Part shown: piece by piece, positions 35,501 through 48,800 of the stretch | How positions within the stretch are numbered: the first letter of the stretch is position 1 | How the letters are laid out: each line of letters starts with the position of its first letter | Assembly (NCBI GenBank): GCA_002118135.1 | Contig: BDIU01000215.1 | Span: 62,001-126,000 of the forward strand | DNA: 64,000 nt | DNA from: Trebouxia sp. TZW2008 | Lineage: Eukaryota > Chlorophyta > Trebouxiophyceae > Trebouxiales > Trebouxiaceae | Direction: 5' to 3' | Notes under the pieces: generated by a model | Told to the model about the DNA's origin: nothing | What the model saw: the letters and a program-made list of their open reading frames with translations, nothing else | Databases searched by the model: none | Made by a program: the position numbers and the translations under genes

Positions 35501-38500
35501 GTGATGTTCTTGCTGGCAGAGGAAGTGCTCCTGACCTCCTGCAGTTGGAAGACCAACTCTGTGCCAACTAGTTCTGTGTATCTTTGTTTACACGTGCAAA
35601 ATGGTCAGCTGTGCTCGTGGCCCCCAAATCCTGCGGTCGACATTCATGCATATGAGCGAGCACAAATGCGTTGGAGCATATGTCTGCAGTTACATGGCAA
35701 TCAGGAACATGCACACATACAGTGAACATTTAGCCCTGAACCTCACTTGCCTTGCCTTGCCTTGCCTTGCCTTGCTGCTTGGTACAAGAGTCCCTCTTCA
35801 CTTTGCTTACTAAGAAGTAATACTGCAAACAGCATGCAGTCATTGGTCATCAATTGCCTCATCTGTTCACCAGTAATAAGAGTAATGCCAACTTTTGCCA
35901 CGTCACGATACTACTGTGGTTCATTTCATGTTGTGTCAACACCCACTGCCTGCATTCACTGTGTTCACACCACATTGCCTTATTCCATTGGCATGTTCAC
36001 TATGCATATAGTCAGTGAAGATGCAGGCTAGGCAGAATCAGGGCATTGGCACATATAGACACCAATTGCTGCAAACGATGCTGCAGGCCATTGCAATCTT
36101 GGTGTCAGGTGCCAGCATGCTCACTCTTGCCATGAGCTGCGGGTGCTGGAGCTGATCGCCAGCAACACTTTGGATGATGAGTACAAGATAGAGTATTGTA
36201 GAGACTTCTTGGCTCATGGCTACTGCTCAGCTGGTCAGTCATGCAAATCAATCATGCAATGCAGCACATCTGTGTATTATTTCTTGCAAGCAAACTGACA
36301 TTGCATAAGCATGTCTGTCCTGTAGCAAATCATCCCAAACTATATCCAGATGAGCTGTGGCTGTTGTTGCACTCAAGTCGTGCTGTATGCACACCTTTTG
36401 GCAAGCTGAGTTCTGCTGGCATCCAGCACAATTTGATGTGCAGTTGTGGACAATGAGCATTTCAGCTGCAGATAGGGTTTGCTGCCAGCCTGATCAACAC
36501 CATAGACGTCACACTCCCCAACACATCGTACATGTATGCTGCAGGTCTCGCATGCGCAAATGCTCATAGCAGATCTGAGCTGCGAGTAGAGGCAGCTGTG
36601 CTGCATGACACGCGGCCAATCAATTACCGCTTCTGTATGTGTGAGGACTATTGGCGGAGAGGCGAATGTAGCAAAGGGGTCCATTGTGAGTATGCGCATG
36701 GCTTGAGCGAGGTTAGGTGAGCACCCAGGCAGCTCCGTGCTTGATGATCAAATGCTGCTCAGGGCTAATCAACTTCATGCACCATGGAATGACTTTCAGG
36801 GCTGATCAACATCATCTGTTTATTTGCTTCAACATGAATGTATAGCTGACCTCAGGTTGACTTTGCCCTCTTGACGGAGAAACAAAGGAAAATATCAACA
36901 GTAATGCTTCATTTTTCCAGCAAAAACCAGCACATCAAGTGATAGATTGGGGTTTCTCCTAATACTTTCAATTTTTATTTTTCTTACCCTGTCTACCTTG
37001 GTGCAGGGTCTGCTCAGCTACGCATCACCAGGAGCTTCAGGCCAACTACAAGACAATCAAGTGCGGCAGGAGGTTCTGTGCAGAGCAGGCCAAATGCCAC
37101 TTCTGGCATGAAGATGCAGACAGACGGCCCAAAATGCGCAGGAAGACCAGATACTGTCCAGTCTGGAAGGTAGAGCAAATTGCTGTACAGCTATTCCTTG
37201 ATGTGACGACTACATTTGTCAACCTAGAATTTGCCTACATTGAGCGGTCATTATTACCATTGCGGTCAGACTTGTCTCTCACTGTCAATTGTGCTACGTC
37301 AAGAATTTCGTTATATTGAGTGCCACTACAACAAGATTGTAGTTGCTGCACTTGGGATAACTCTGCCATGTTCTGCTACAATCTGCTGGGCTAACTATGC
37401 TTGGGCTGCTTCTGCCTTGTTTTGCCTCAGTAGTCCCTTGCATGCATTCATGACAGAGGCCTGATCCGTAGCTCACTGATCTGCAGGCTCTCCTGTATGC
37501 ACAAATTGGGTTCAAGCCTGTCGTGACTTCTCCATACGTGCAAGCACCTTGAGAGCCCCCAGCTTCATGCACACACGTACATCGCGCGATTTGGTCCAAC
37601 CAGTCATCTGCTTGGCTAAAATAGACAATGTGTTATGTTCTGCTTATGCTCAAACACTGCTGCTTCGCTTGATGCAGAAACTGGGAGATGGTGCTGTAAG
37701 AGTGAGATGCCATTAGGCTTATGGCACAGAGGATCGACACACTAGCGCCTTCCAGCTTGACTTTGGGCAGTGGGAGTGATCCTGGCTTGAATCATTGTTG
37801 GCTTTGTTGTGATTCCTGGCCCTCCCCAAAGCATTTTCCTGATGCAGGCACTGGGACACTGTGCTGTTGGCGAGAGGTGCCACTGAGCTCATGTCAAGAA
37901 GGACACTAGCGCCTTCAAGCTTGACTTCCCAGCAGTCAATGGGAATAATCCTAGGTTGAGTCTTTGTTAGTTTTGTTGTTGTGACTCCTAATTTGCCCAA
38001 AGCACTTTGTTTGCTGCAGGAACTGGGAGACTGTGCTGTTGGCGAGAGGTGCCATTGGGCCCATGGCACAGATGACCTAGACACCGGCGCCTTCAAGTTT
38101 GACTTTCCAGCTGTCAATGGGAACCTCGAGGGCAATGACTGGGTGTCAGTAGGAGACAGCAAGAAGGGCAAGCTGGCCAGTGTCAGAACTGGCAGGCAGC
38201 CTACTCAGACCAATGGACATCACAGGGAGAGGTGAGCTGACATTCAACAGCGCTGAAAAGTGTCAACAGTGACATCAAGCAGCTGTGCTGCATTTGACTG
38301 CACAGAATGGCAGTAGGAGACAGCAAGAAGGGCAAAAACCTTGCTAGTGCCAGGCAGCCTACTCATATCAGTGGACATTACAGGGCAAGCTCACCGCTAG
38401 CAAAAGTGCGACACTGTCAGCATTGATGTCTAGCAACCATGAGACACTGTTGGTAGTGACATCAAGCAGCAATGCTGCATTTTATTTAACAACAGTGGTC

Positions 38501-41500
38501 AGACCCATTTGCCCTGTTGCAAGAAGTGCAGTATTGCAGCAGACGCATGCATGTAGAACTGACAAACAGAAAGTTTGACCAATGGTCACCGTTAGCAGAA
38601 GCTTGTTGACCGCTGGCAAGGCTTAGCTTTGTTACCAGTGACATCAAGCAACAACGCTGCAGAGGACCTAACAAAACAGTTAAAGCTAGCAACCTATCTG
38701 AAAGCACAGGTGGTGTTGCACAGCTTGTAGCAGAGCTGTGAATGTGCTTAATGCGTCATGCTCGCGATGCAGCCAATCTATGGCAGCACTAGCTTTGTCA
38801 CGTACCACAATCAATGCAGTACCTGACTCCAGACCAGGCATCTACAGAATTGCGTCAGAATTGCAGTGCAGCGTCTGCTATTGATGCACTGCTACCTGCC
38901 CACAGATGTAGTACTGCGCAGGGAGAGTCCATCGCCATCACCCTCGGTCCGTAGTCAGAAACAAGGCAAGGTGCAAAAGGAGTCTCGAGATTTGCCTGAG
39001 GGGCCATGGGCTGTGGCTGTGGAGAAGAAGATGCCAGCAGGACCAAACAAAAAGCAGCTTCGCAGAGGGGGCAGGAACAACAACAAAACCGTTGACCTGG
39101 ACCTGCAGCTGTGCCAGGAGCAAGAGAAGATGGGGCACTGCAGGACACAAAACTGCAAGTTTGCACATTCTCGGGCCGAGCTGACTGCCAGGATTCAGAG
39201 CAAGAAGTAAGCTGTTGATTTTCTTAAGCTCCCATGCATCTATATCGTTTCAGACTGCTGAAGGGATCACAAGGATCTGACTGAGTCTGCACCATAGGCT
39301 TGGTGTAGTCAGCAATGCTTGTCTAATGCTCTCTAATGCTTGATACTCTGCATAACACCCACCTTCAGTTCAGTGCAAGCAGCTGTGATAACAGTCACAC
39401 TGCAGATGCTGACTGAAGCATTGATGCTCTGACTGAAGCATTGATGCTCTGAAAGCATGGCACAATTGTATGGTGCAGTGCCCATTGTGGCTTGGGGGCT
39501 TTCAGCAGAGCAATTTGCAGCAGTGTACTGCACTGTGCACCGCATCATTGCGTTGTTCAAAACCTGCGAGCTTTCAGGACGATTCCAGTCTCAGAAGCAG
39601 CAAAATGCCACCATACCCACATCAAATTATATTGTTTGGCGCTGAGCTTGCAAGCTGAGTCCAGCATTAGGGCTGCGTCTCAGAACCAGCTCATACACAG
39701 CATACGCTTGCCAAATGACATGCTGTACTACAAGCTTCTGTTACTGGTAGGGATGATCCCGGCTCCACAAATTTGCCAAGGGCGACCAATGCAGACCTGG
39801 ATACTATGACTTTGAGTGCTGGAGCCATACAGCACCTCAGGAATAAATTGTAACACGTCTTGCTTGCAGGAATGGGTTCTACCATTATTCAAGAAAAACA
39901 GAAAGCTTCCAGGCCAAGCGTGGAAACAGCAAGTCAACATTGTATGCACATCAAGTCACATTGTGTAAATCAAACCGATCTTTGTTGCCTGCACAAATCT
40001 GCCGAAGCTGACCAATAAGGAACAGGGTACGGCAACTTTGACTTCCAGACAGCAGCTCAATAACAGAAAGCTGGAGCTGTGTGTCCAGCGTCATGAATGG
40101 GTTCTAGAACCAGCAAGTCAACATCATGCGTACACCAAACCAGGATGCATAAGTAAAACCCCTCTTTGCTGGCAGGGATGGTATCGCCTTCACACATGTG
40201 CCAAAGCTGACCAACAAGGACCTGAATACTGCAACCGTGAGTGCTGAAGCCATACAGCAGCTCAAGAACAGGAAGGTGGAGCTGTATGTCCAGCATCATG
40301 ACTGTGTTTTGAGACCAGGGAGTCAATATCATGCGTACACCAAACCAGGACGCATAACTAAGACCTCTCTTTGCTGGCAGGGATGGCACTGCATTCATAC
40401 ATCTGCCAAAGCTGACCAACAAGGACCTGGGTACTGCAACTCTGGGTGCTGCAGCCATACAGCAGCTCAAGAACAGGAAGGTGGAGCTGTGTGTGAAGAA
40501 GCTAGCTGAGCTGGGCTTTGAGAACACATTGGGGACAGCAAAGTTGATGGGCGCTGATCCTGAGGCAACTGTACGGGTGCTGATGGGAGGTATGCATTCT
40601 TGCGGTCAGCAGCATAAGCCTTGCTGATATCACTTTGCTGCCTGACTCAAAGCCTTGTTAGGCCTTGTACAAATTGCACAGGTGATCATGGGAGGTCGTC
40701 CTTCTTGCTGTACATGTTTCATGCAGCTTCACTTGACTCTTGAAAGAAGAATAATGGGCCTTGATCATGAGGCGACTGCACAGGTGCCCATGGAAGGTAT
40801 GCTCTGTTGTCGTCTGTACATTCCTGTGTAGCGTCATGTCACTGTCAAGGACCTGAATGTCACGTTGGTCTTTGAGCAATCAGGCTCAACAGTCAGCTGC
40901 TGTGTTCTATCAAATGCAACCTATGCCTTTACGCAGAATATACGTTGCTGAGAACCCACGTTCCCTTGCAGCTTGGCTATTGCGGTCTTCAACAGGTCCG
41001 GTGAACCAGTCTTGTCTTGCAGAAGTGCATGTGAGCTGATGCTGGCATTGCTGCAGACCAGCGGGCGCCTGCTCAGCCATTTGAGATTGATGTCGAAGGC
41101 GAGATTGCCAGTGCTATCTCTATGGCATATGACAGCCACTGGTCCCTGGGTGAGCTGGAGCACAAGATCAAGGAGCACAAGGGCAACTTTGAAAAGGTCT
41201 TTGCTGTGGTGAGTCTTGTCGTTTCATGTATGTTTGTCAAGCCTGCAGAATGCATGGCTGCACCCAGACAATGCACCAATTGATAGATGAGCACTGTCCT
41301 GCTAGCCGGTAACAAGACAATTCCTTGTTGTTGCACCTGCACCTGCCTTTGAAATAACCCCCAGTGTTGGTAAATGACCAGCAGTGCTGTAGCATATTGC
41401 AGAGTCAGAGGCACGCAGATCTTGATCCTGTCTTGTCATCAGCAATTGTTCAACGCCCAAGTAAGGGACTGACCAACAACTGCCTGTGGTGCATCATATG

Positions 41501-44500
41501 GTAGAGTCAGATGCCTTCAGCAGCAGCTGGGGCATACCCGTCCAAACGGCTATAGTGCCGTTCCCATTTCAGAATGAAAGTCTGATCGGCTACCTGGTTG
41601 ACTACATTCTGACTGGCTGCCTGGATGAGTGCAGCATATGGCAGAGTCAGAAGCTTCCAGCAGCAGCTGAAGCAACTCAAATTTCAAGGGCTGCTATGCT
41701 GTGTCCGCTACCTTCAGAAGCCCTACTGGCTGACTTACTGAATCATCAACGCCTGACTGACTGACGAGTGCTTAGCTGTGCTGTAGCATATAGACCCTTC
41801 AGCAGTGGCTGAGGTACATTCAGGTTTTGCTCTTGTCTTCCCATCACTGATACGATTCAAGTTTCCAGCAAACCTAACTTGCTGCTCAACACATAACTGA
41901 TTGGCTGACCAATGGCTGGCTGTGCTGCAGCATATGGCACAGCTAGATGCATTCAGCATTTGCTGAGATACACCTGGGTCTGAAGGTTGACGTACTTTTC
42001 CAGCCAAACTAGCATCAGACTGACTGACCAACAATTGCCTGTGCTGCAGCATCTGGCTTCATCAAGAGATCCCAGCAGTAGCTAACCAACTCCTATGTCT
42101 GTCTACTGTCATCAACAATCAACCAATGCCTAAACAAGTGACTGACACATTCTTGGTGTACTGCAGCATGTGGCACAGTCAGACGCCTCCAGCAGCGGCT
42201 GGGAAACACCTAGGTCTGAGGCCTCCACATCTGTCAATGGCACTCCACGCGCACCTTGGGAAGAAGAAGCTGCTGCACAGGTCAGCCCTTCGTTTTGCAT
42301 GCTGCGTGTCACTGGCGGACCATCTAGGTTAAAGCACTGCAAATCTACACAGGGCAGCCTGTGGTTTAGTAGTGTTGATAGGTTTGCTCTATCAGCAAAT
42401 TCCAGGTCAGGGACTGCAACACTGCGGAAATATGCTTGAGCACAGCACTTGAGCCCACTGCTTGCACCTGAGAAACCAGCACAAGGCATAGCCTGCAGTC
42501 ACATGAGCTGTGATCATATTGCACTGCAAACCTGTTGCCACATGTACAAATCTTGCTGTCTGTTGATTGCCATGATTGCGCAAAAGCTTGCCATAGCAAC
42601 AGATGAATTAAGGAGTCTATGACTCTGTAACACATTATCAGCAAGATGAGCATCGGCGTGGCCACACATGTTTCATTGAGCTGTCAAATGATGTATTGCC
42701 AGGCTGCTTCTACTCACAGAACTTCCCATTGTAATTGCCAACAGCACAGACTTCTGCTTTCTCTTGTCTTCAATGGTCTGGTGTGATGTGCAGGTTGGTG
42801 CATCAGGCAAGCCTATTGCCCTGGACAAAGAGGGTTTTCCAATTGTGGATGGTTTGGACCTTGCACAGGAGGCTTCTACAAGCCACTTGGATCAGCTGCA
42901 GGTCAGAATTCCTGTTGTTGATTTGACACAGATTCTTGCATCCTTGCATGAGGGAGTTGGTTGCGTTTGTACAAACCTAACAGCTGGTTTCACAGCCTGC
43001 CCAGCAAGCGCAATGAAGAATTGAAAAAATGAGGGAGTGCAAATGAATGAATGCATAGATAAACAAACCTATGAAAGACTCAACAAACAAACAAATATAA
43101 TAATTATATAAATATAAATACAAATGAGTGTATGAAATCGTGGATGGACGGAGAAACGAATGAGTGAGTGGATGTATGAGCTGCAGGTCAACAGCTCTGA
43201 CATGAAGTTTGGCGATGACGGCTTTCCAGACATTGCCTCGCTCAATCTGGATGATGACCACCAAAAAATGAGGCAGCAGAAGAGATGGGATGACCTACAG
43301 CGTGAACGAGGGTGGAAGCCACAACAGCAGCCGCCACAGCAGCAGCGACTGGAAGCTAGCGGCAACAACAGCCCTTTTGCTGCGTATAGGCCTTCAGATG
43401 ATGGGTATGGCACACTTCTAGCCAAGTAACTACTTGCTGTGTTGACGTGCTGATTTTGTGTCGTGCTATTGCCTTGTAGTCAAAGCTGTGTGCAACAAGA
43501 AAGGCAGCCCATTTGCTGCGTACAGGCCTCGTGACGATAAACCCCAAACTGTGGCCGTGCAAGTGCCTTCATGCTTGGTGATTTGTTGACATGCCCAGTT
43601 TTGGCCTGCTGTTGCTTTGCATCTGAAAGTAATGCAGCAATCAAGGCAATTTTATGGCAGCAGCCATTGCTGCAGTCAGACCACCATGCATCAGACTTAT
43701 AGTGAGCTTGATTTCAGATGCTGTTTCTTACACTCCTCAACTTGAAGTGCAGATGGCTATCATCTCAGTCCTGCAAGGCAGCTAACGCTCAAGCATGTAT
43801 TTGTGATGCAGCTCTGCAAGTGAGTCATCAGCTTCTGGCACAAGGGCTTACAGGCCAGCTCAGCCCTCTGCAGCATACCAGCACGGAGGCTTTGCCGCTG
43901 CCATGGCCTCAAGTGGGAAGAATGTGATCCACCCCCCACCCCCCTTCCAGCGCCCCTCCCCCGGCGGGTCACCCTCCAGCAGGTCCAGTGCTCATGACGC
44001 TCAGCCCCCCTCCCCCCTCTCCCCCTACCCCCAGCACCCCGCCCACCCTGCTGCCAGCCCAGATGTCTCCTACCTTGGTAGACAGGCTGCTGCTGTGGGG
44101 GTCATCAACCCTCCATCTCCCTACTCCAGACACCCCCCACACCCTGCTGCCAGCTCCTCAGGGGATGTCTCCTTGTTTGGTAGACACGCCGCTGCCATGG
44201 GCATTGCCACAGCAGGCTCAGGCAGTGTTGACAGTCCAAGGATGAATGGTTATGGCGCAAATTCACTGGCAAGTGACCCAATCGACTTCCTTGAGTTCAC
44301 TCAGAGCAGCCCAAGTGCCTCAGGGCGCCCAGCAGCAAAGCAGGCACAGCGTGCCCAGCAGGTCGCAGCAGCCAGCCAGGCGTCTCCTGTTCAGGGCGAC
44401 TATGTCAATGACTTGTGGGCTCAACAGAACAAGAAAGAGGAATGGGGATGGGTGCAGCCCTCGGAGGGTGCCAGCCATGTGCAAACCAATGGGCATGCTC

Positions 44501-44739
44501 CTGTGAGAAGACCCACATTTGAGCAGCCACAGGCAATCCGTGCACAGCATGCCCCTGCTGCTCGCAAGCCAACAGTCAATGCTGCACCTGCTGCTGCCAG
44601 CACCTACAAGGTGCCCGCATATGAGCAGTCACAGGTGTTTTCAGCACGCCCCCCTCCTGCCGATAGGGAAACAGCCCCTGCCCCTGCCCCTGCTGGCCCA
44701 GAGTTTGACATTGACGAGATTCTCAACATGTTCAACTGA
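32581..44739 (+). CDS. Seven-CCCH zinc-finger protein with Cys/His N-terminal module and Pro/Ala-rich tail
   Basis: Probable RNA-binding regulator. The N-terminal exon at 32581 has CARCNQE...CNEQECG...HCHSE, followed by HHCPREGCNGRV at ~33100: a Cys/His metal-binding module, possibly headcase-like (weak). A basic exon (34476-34558) and an acidic exon (from 34973) follow. CCCH fingers: CX8CX5CX3H at ~35311-35373 (CNDFFDKGKCPRG); two split across introns (35448/36089 and 36200/36545); CEDYWRRGECSKGVHCEYAH at ~36640; variant CGRRFCAEQAKCHFWH at ~37060; CPVWK/ELGDCAVGERCHWAH split at 37169/38020; CQEQEKMGHCRTQNCKFAH at ~39112. A UBA-like segment (LAELGFENTLGTAKLMGADP) lies near 40520. The last exon, 43812-44739, is Pro/Ser/Ala-rich and ends DIDEILNMFN. 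Some internal joins (33.0 and 35.2 kb) could not be phased, so exon structure is partial. Confidence 0.82.
35746..35776. repeat. CCTTG pentanucleotide microsatellite
   Basis: Five or so perfect units of CCTTG in an intron of the CCCH gene. Confidence 0.9.
37670..38019 (+). repeat. Decayed copies of a CCCH-finger exon (38020)
   Basis: Near 37677 and 37848 the sequence GCAG(A/G)AACTGGGAGA(T/C)-like + GTGCTGT...GAGAGGTGCCA + CACTAGCGCCTTCAAGCTTG repeats the exon at 38020 coding ELGDCAVGERCHWAHG. Copies are about 170 bp apart and have lost frame or Cys codons. A downstream trace of the exon end recurs at 38305-38360. Confidence 0.8.
39720..40380 (+). repeat. Copies of the UBA-like exon start (40381)
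   Basis: Units near 39745, 39870/40000 and 40180 repeat TTGCTGGCAGGGATGG, CATCTGCCAAAGCTGACCAA, GGACCTGGGTACTGCAACT and GCAGCTCAAGAACAGGAAGG. The 40180 copy stays open over LTNKDLNTATVSAEAIQQLK and could be an alternative exon. All lack the FENTLGTAKLMGADP part. Confidence 0.8.
41490..42166 (+). repeat. ~120-170-bp decayed copies of CCCH-gene exon at ~42167
   Basis: Copies of CAGCATATGGCACAGTCAGA + GCCTTCAGCAGCAGCTGGG(A/G) + ACACCTAGGTCTGA recur near 41495, 41633, 41785, 41930 and 42045. The version at ~42167 is the intact exon (HVAQSDASSSGWETPRSEAS). Confidence 0.8.
43020..43165. repeat. AT-rich low-complexity tract
   Basis: GAATGAATG-, AAACAAACAAAT- and ATATAAATATAAATAC-type simple sequence within a CCCH-gene intron just before the exon at ~43187. 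No other function is seen. Confidence 0.7.
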
Positions 44740-45860
44740 TAGAACAGGCCCTCTGGTATCTCATGTTAAGGCTTTCAACACTGAGGGTGAGCTGAGTCTT
44801 CAAAATGCCAGGCAGCTGCTGCCAAGTAGAGCTTCAGATTTGTATCCAGCATGCAACAACGCATGCCAACTTCAGCTAGCTATAGGTAGACATCTCAAAT
44901 GAGCAGACAGTGCAAATTTCATGTTCTAATAGGTAGACAAGTTTCCCCACCACTGTTCCATACTCGGCCAATACTTTCCTTGGCGGCTAAAAGCCGTCTT
45001 GTTTTGCTATAAGCTGTTTTCGCCAGTGCCATGCTGTATGTATTTATCAAGCTCTGAGCTGAGTCAGCTAAATGCCAACTGATAATTATTGCAACTGCTC
45101 GACAGAGGCATTGTGGAATCGTGTTGCACCAGCTCTTCTCACCGGTGTAAGCCATCATCCAGGCCTCTCCATGCAGTTTAGCTGACAGGACATAAGGCTG
45201 GACTCATTGAAACAAGGGAACTTCAAAGTGTCCGTGCGTGTGTGCATCACAGCCACGTGATTTGATGACACGTACTGAAAGCGGGGCTTGAACAACGTCT
45301 GCAGCGCAAACGCACTTGTTATGGCTTTCGGAAGCCTTTCAGTAGCAGCAGCACACTGATCTTGTCGTTTGTCAGCTCGCTTGCTGTAGCGCTTGCATCT
45401 GTAGGCCGGCGTGCGTGCTCTCCGAGAAGGGTCTTACGGCTGCTTTTGGGCATTGTGTTAAACAAGACTCTGGGACGGCACAACTCCAGCTTACCGAGTA
45501 GTTGGGAGGGCACGCGTCGGCACGAGGCTGGCAAGAGCTTTGAGACGCAGTTGCCGAAGGTCGACAGCATGTCCTGGTGCGCTGCGTCTCAATATGCGAG
45601 CTGTGCAAGAAGAGCGATCTCGTTGTTAGCGGTCTTCTTCGTCGGCTCATGGCCTTGGATGTCTTTGCTGGGCCGAGGACCAACACGAGCTGATGCGATG
45701 TCGACAAAAAACAGCCTATGAACCCTCATCAGCTGCGCAAGTCAACCCTGTGCATGCCTTTCGAGAGCTTCACATCACCGTGTTTCAAGCTGTATCCGAC
45801 ACCTACGCACGCGATGCATGTCTAGTACCATTATGACATGTCTGTTCACCCTCGAGGTTC
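44740..45860. promoter_or_regulatory. Intergenic region with CpG-rich promoter of the glycosyltransferase
   Basis: Between two plus-strand genes. 45.2-45.75 kb is clearly CpG-rich (e.g. GTAGGCCGGCGTGCGTGC, GGCACGCGTCGGCACGAG), like other gene starts here, and precedes the ATG at 45861. Overlapping frames on both strands (119 and 111 codons) lack motifs and are treated as CpG-island artefacts or 5' UTR. Confidence 0.5.
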
Positions 45861-48800
45861 ATGAAGCGATGCACGTTCGGTGATGTAATCAGACCAGAAA
45901 AAGCAGCATGCCTGCTTCTGCTAAGTGCATTTGCTCGCTTGCAGGCGTTCATGAAAGTCCACCCAAGCAGCAGGGACGCCTTGTGGTTCACGCACCTGAT
46001 GAGGCGGCGAATTACACAACTATGGCGTCAGAAGCATGGCAGATTGATTCTGTTGGCGCCTGTGGCAGTGTTGCTTTTCACTGTGGTGTGGACCTCATCT
46101 AGTCCTGTAAGTGGCGTTCACTCATGCCTGTCTTTACAATGTCTTTAGTATTGTATGTTGCGCACCAACCTCTCATACAGCCTTTTCTGATGTATTGGTT
46201 CACAAAGCTCAATACAGCATGCACGTGCTGACTGCGTACACTCAGCATGCTCATGCTGATTGAAGATGTTCAGAAGGTTGACAGAAATGCTGTTTTGTAC
46301 GGGGTTGTGTGATCGAGTGTCGTATGGCTGTTTGTCTGCAAATCATTTCTTTGGCTGAATGTTTCATGGCTGTGTAGTCGTGCAGTACATGCTTTGTCAA
46401 AATGTGCCATTGCATTGCCCCTACCAAACAGATCACACAGTCATTCACAAAACGAAACAGGCTTGCTAAACATGGCATGCGCTTTGCCACATGTCACGCA
46501 TTTCTGTCATTGTGTGCCGCTTCATACATGCAAGTATGTATTTTAGTGCATTAGAGGGTTGGTTGCGCTGATGGGTTGCAATGTGCATAAATTGTGCAGG
46601 ATGGGTCTATCCAAAGTAAGTCTGTCACAGATAGTCCTGCTGTTACTCGCACAGCCGCACAGACAGATCAGACCTCCCCTGGTTTGAGCTCAGCCACACT
46701 TTCAGCTGCACGCAAAGCCTCAGACTCATTCACAGACACACGTCAGGCCTCAGACGCACAGACAGGCAGTCAGGCAGCTGTGGAAGAGGAAGAAGAGGAA
46801 GAGGCAAAAGCGCCAGATTTGGCAAAAGTCATGGCAGAGATTCTGGAATTCCCTGAAGACCTGGATGGGCCAAACAACCCTGCCCTCTTGGGGTTGGTGG
46901 AACCCATAGACTTTGATGATACCACACAATTGCAAGGCATGCTTTCTGCTAGTAGCAGGTTACTACGTGGTCCAGGAAGGTGCGAATCCTCACTGCGATT
47001 TTGCTTTGACTGTATTTATAGGTAGCTACAGAATCACAACACCATACATGCATCATTGCCCATGTGCGTTACCAAATTCACAGCTTCAGTGTCACAACCT
47101 GAGAGTGCTGTCAAACATTGCTTGGTCACATGCCAGAAACTGGCCCATGCATTGCTTGGTTATCGAGCCGTATTGTCACCATTGAGCGCACATGCTTGCT
47201 GCTGATTTTCGTGCTAATAATACACATAATGATTACACATCCCAGCACGTGTGCTAGGTGTGCAGCACTCAGTCCTGTCTTGCCAGGCAGGCTCGTTCTG
47301 AGCGTCTTTGTAGGGGCATCTGATTTAACCCAACAAATTCAGCAAGTCAGACAAAACAATGTCATTCCAGATCTTTTCTGCTGCTGTGCAGATTCAAGCA
47401 GAACGCAACAAGGGATCACATGATTGTTGCCATGCCAAGCGACCGCAGTCATTTGCCTTTGGTAGAGGCCAGTAGGGCTTGGCGCAAGGTAACTGTCCTT
47501 CTTCCAAGCTTTGTTCACATGACATGATTTACACTGGAAGTGTCACATGCTTTTGGTCACGCCACATGACCGAAGCTGATTGCCTTTGGTAGAAACCAGT
47601 AGAGCTTGGTGCAAGGTAGATGTTGATTCTGACTTCCTTACTTACCTGACAGACTTGACACTGGAACCTATCAATAAGGATTGAACACAGAGTCAACCTC
47701 AAGAGGGAGAGAGAGGTTAGTTACATGCTTTCAGCCAGCCAACAAGGCTGATCGCATGTGCCACATAGTGGTAATGACTATATGTCCATGAGGTTCAGGC
47801 ATTCTATGACGAGCAGGAGCTTTTTATCCAAGCCCATTAGCAAAGTCACAGAGCATGCTCAAAATGCTCTTTGGCACACCTTGAGCTGCTTCTGCGCACA
47901 ATTGGTGTTGTTACGACACCTCATAACAAGCATTCTCCGCTGTCTTGTACTTTACATGTTGCTCGCCAAGCCAGCTCAATGCAATTTAGGATAGCACAGG
48001 ACTGATTAGGTTGGAGACAGTTGATTGCCCCAGTACGTACCTAGCTGCCTGCTGACACTATCTAGCACACATTTAGAATGAATGAAACAGATGAAGGCAG
48101 CATTTGAAGGCTTGCAGCCTGACATGGGCATGTTCAATCCTCAAAAACCTGAAACCCACTCCAAGCAAAATCAGGGGCAGAAAGTAAGTTTTGCCCTGCT
48201 CTGCAGGACATCAGGGCATATGTGGCGCTGAATGACACAGCCCTTGCTGCCACCCATCGTAACCAGACTGATGCCAGGGAGATTTGGGGTTACTATCCAG
48301 ATGATTGGCCGCTCAAGGGATTACATGCTGGCGACACCAGAGCAGCCTTGACCCCTTTCCTTGCCCATCAGGTATTAGCAACCAATCTCACGTGTCTTAA
48401 GCAGCTAACCTAAGTAACATGGGGTAAGTCCCCAGATGACTGGCCTCTGAGAGGGTTACATGCTGGTGACATCAGAGCAGCCTTGACCCCTTTCCTTGCC
48501 CATCAGGTACTGTTCTCATCACCCTGACCACTGTCACCAGTCTTGACCACCTTGAAACAGGCATTTGTCGATTTTACCCAATGATTGACCGCTGGAGGGG
48601 TTGCATGCTGGTGACAAGGGCAGCCTTAATCCCTTTTCTTGCCCATCAGGTATTAGCAACCAATCTCACCTGTCTTTAACAGCTAACCTAAGTAACATGG
48701 GGTTAGTCACCAGATGACTGACCTCTGAAAGGGTTTCATGCTGGTGACACCAGAGGGGCCTTAACCCCTTCCCTTGCCCATCAGGCATTAGCAACCAATC

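Noticed and set aside
45319..45721. Overlapping frames of 83-119 codons on both strands
   Set aside because: No family motif, and the CpG-rich context explains the open frames; more likely promoter/5' UTR of the glycosyltransferase.
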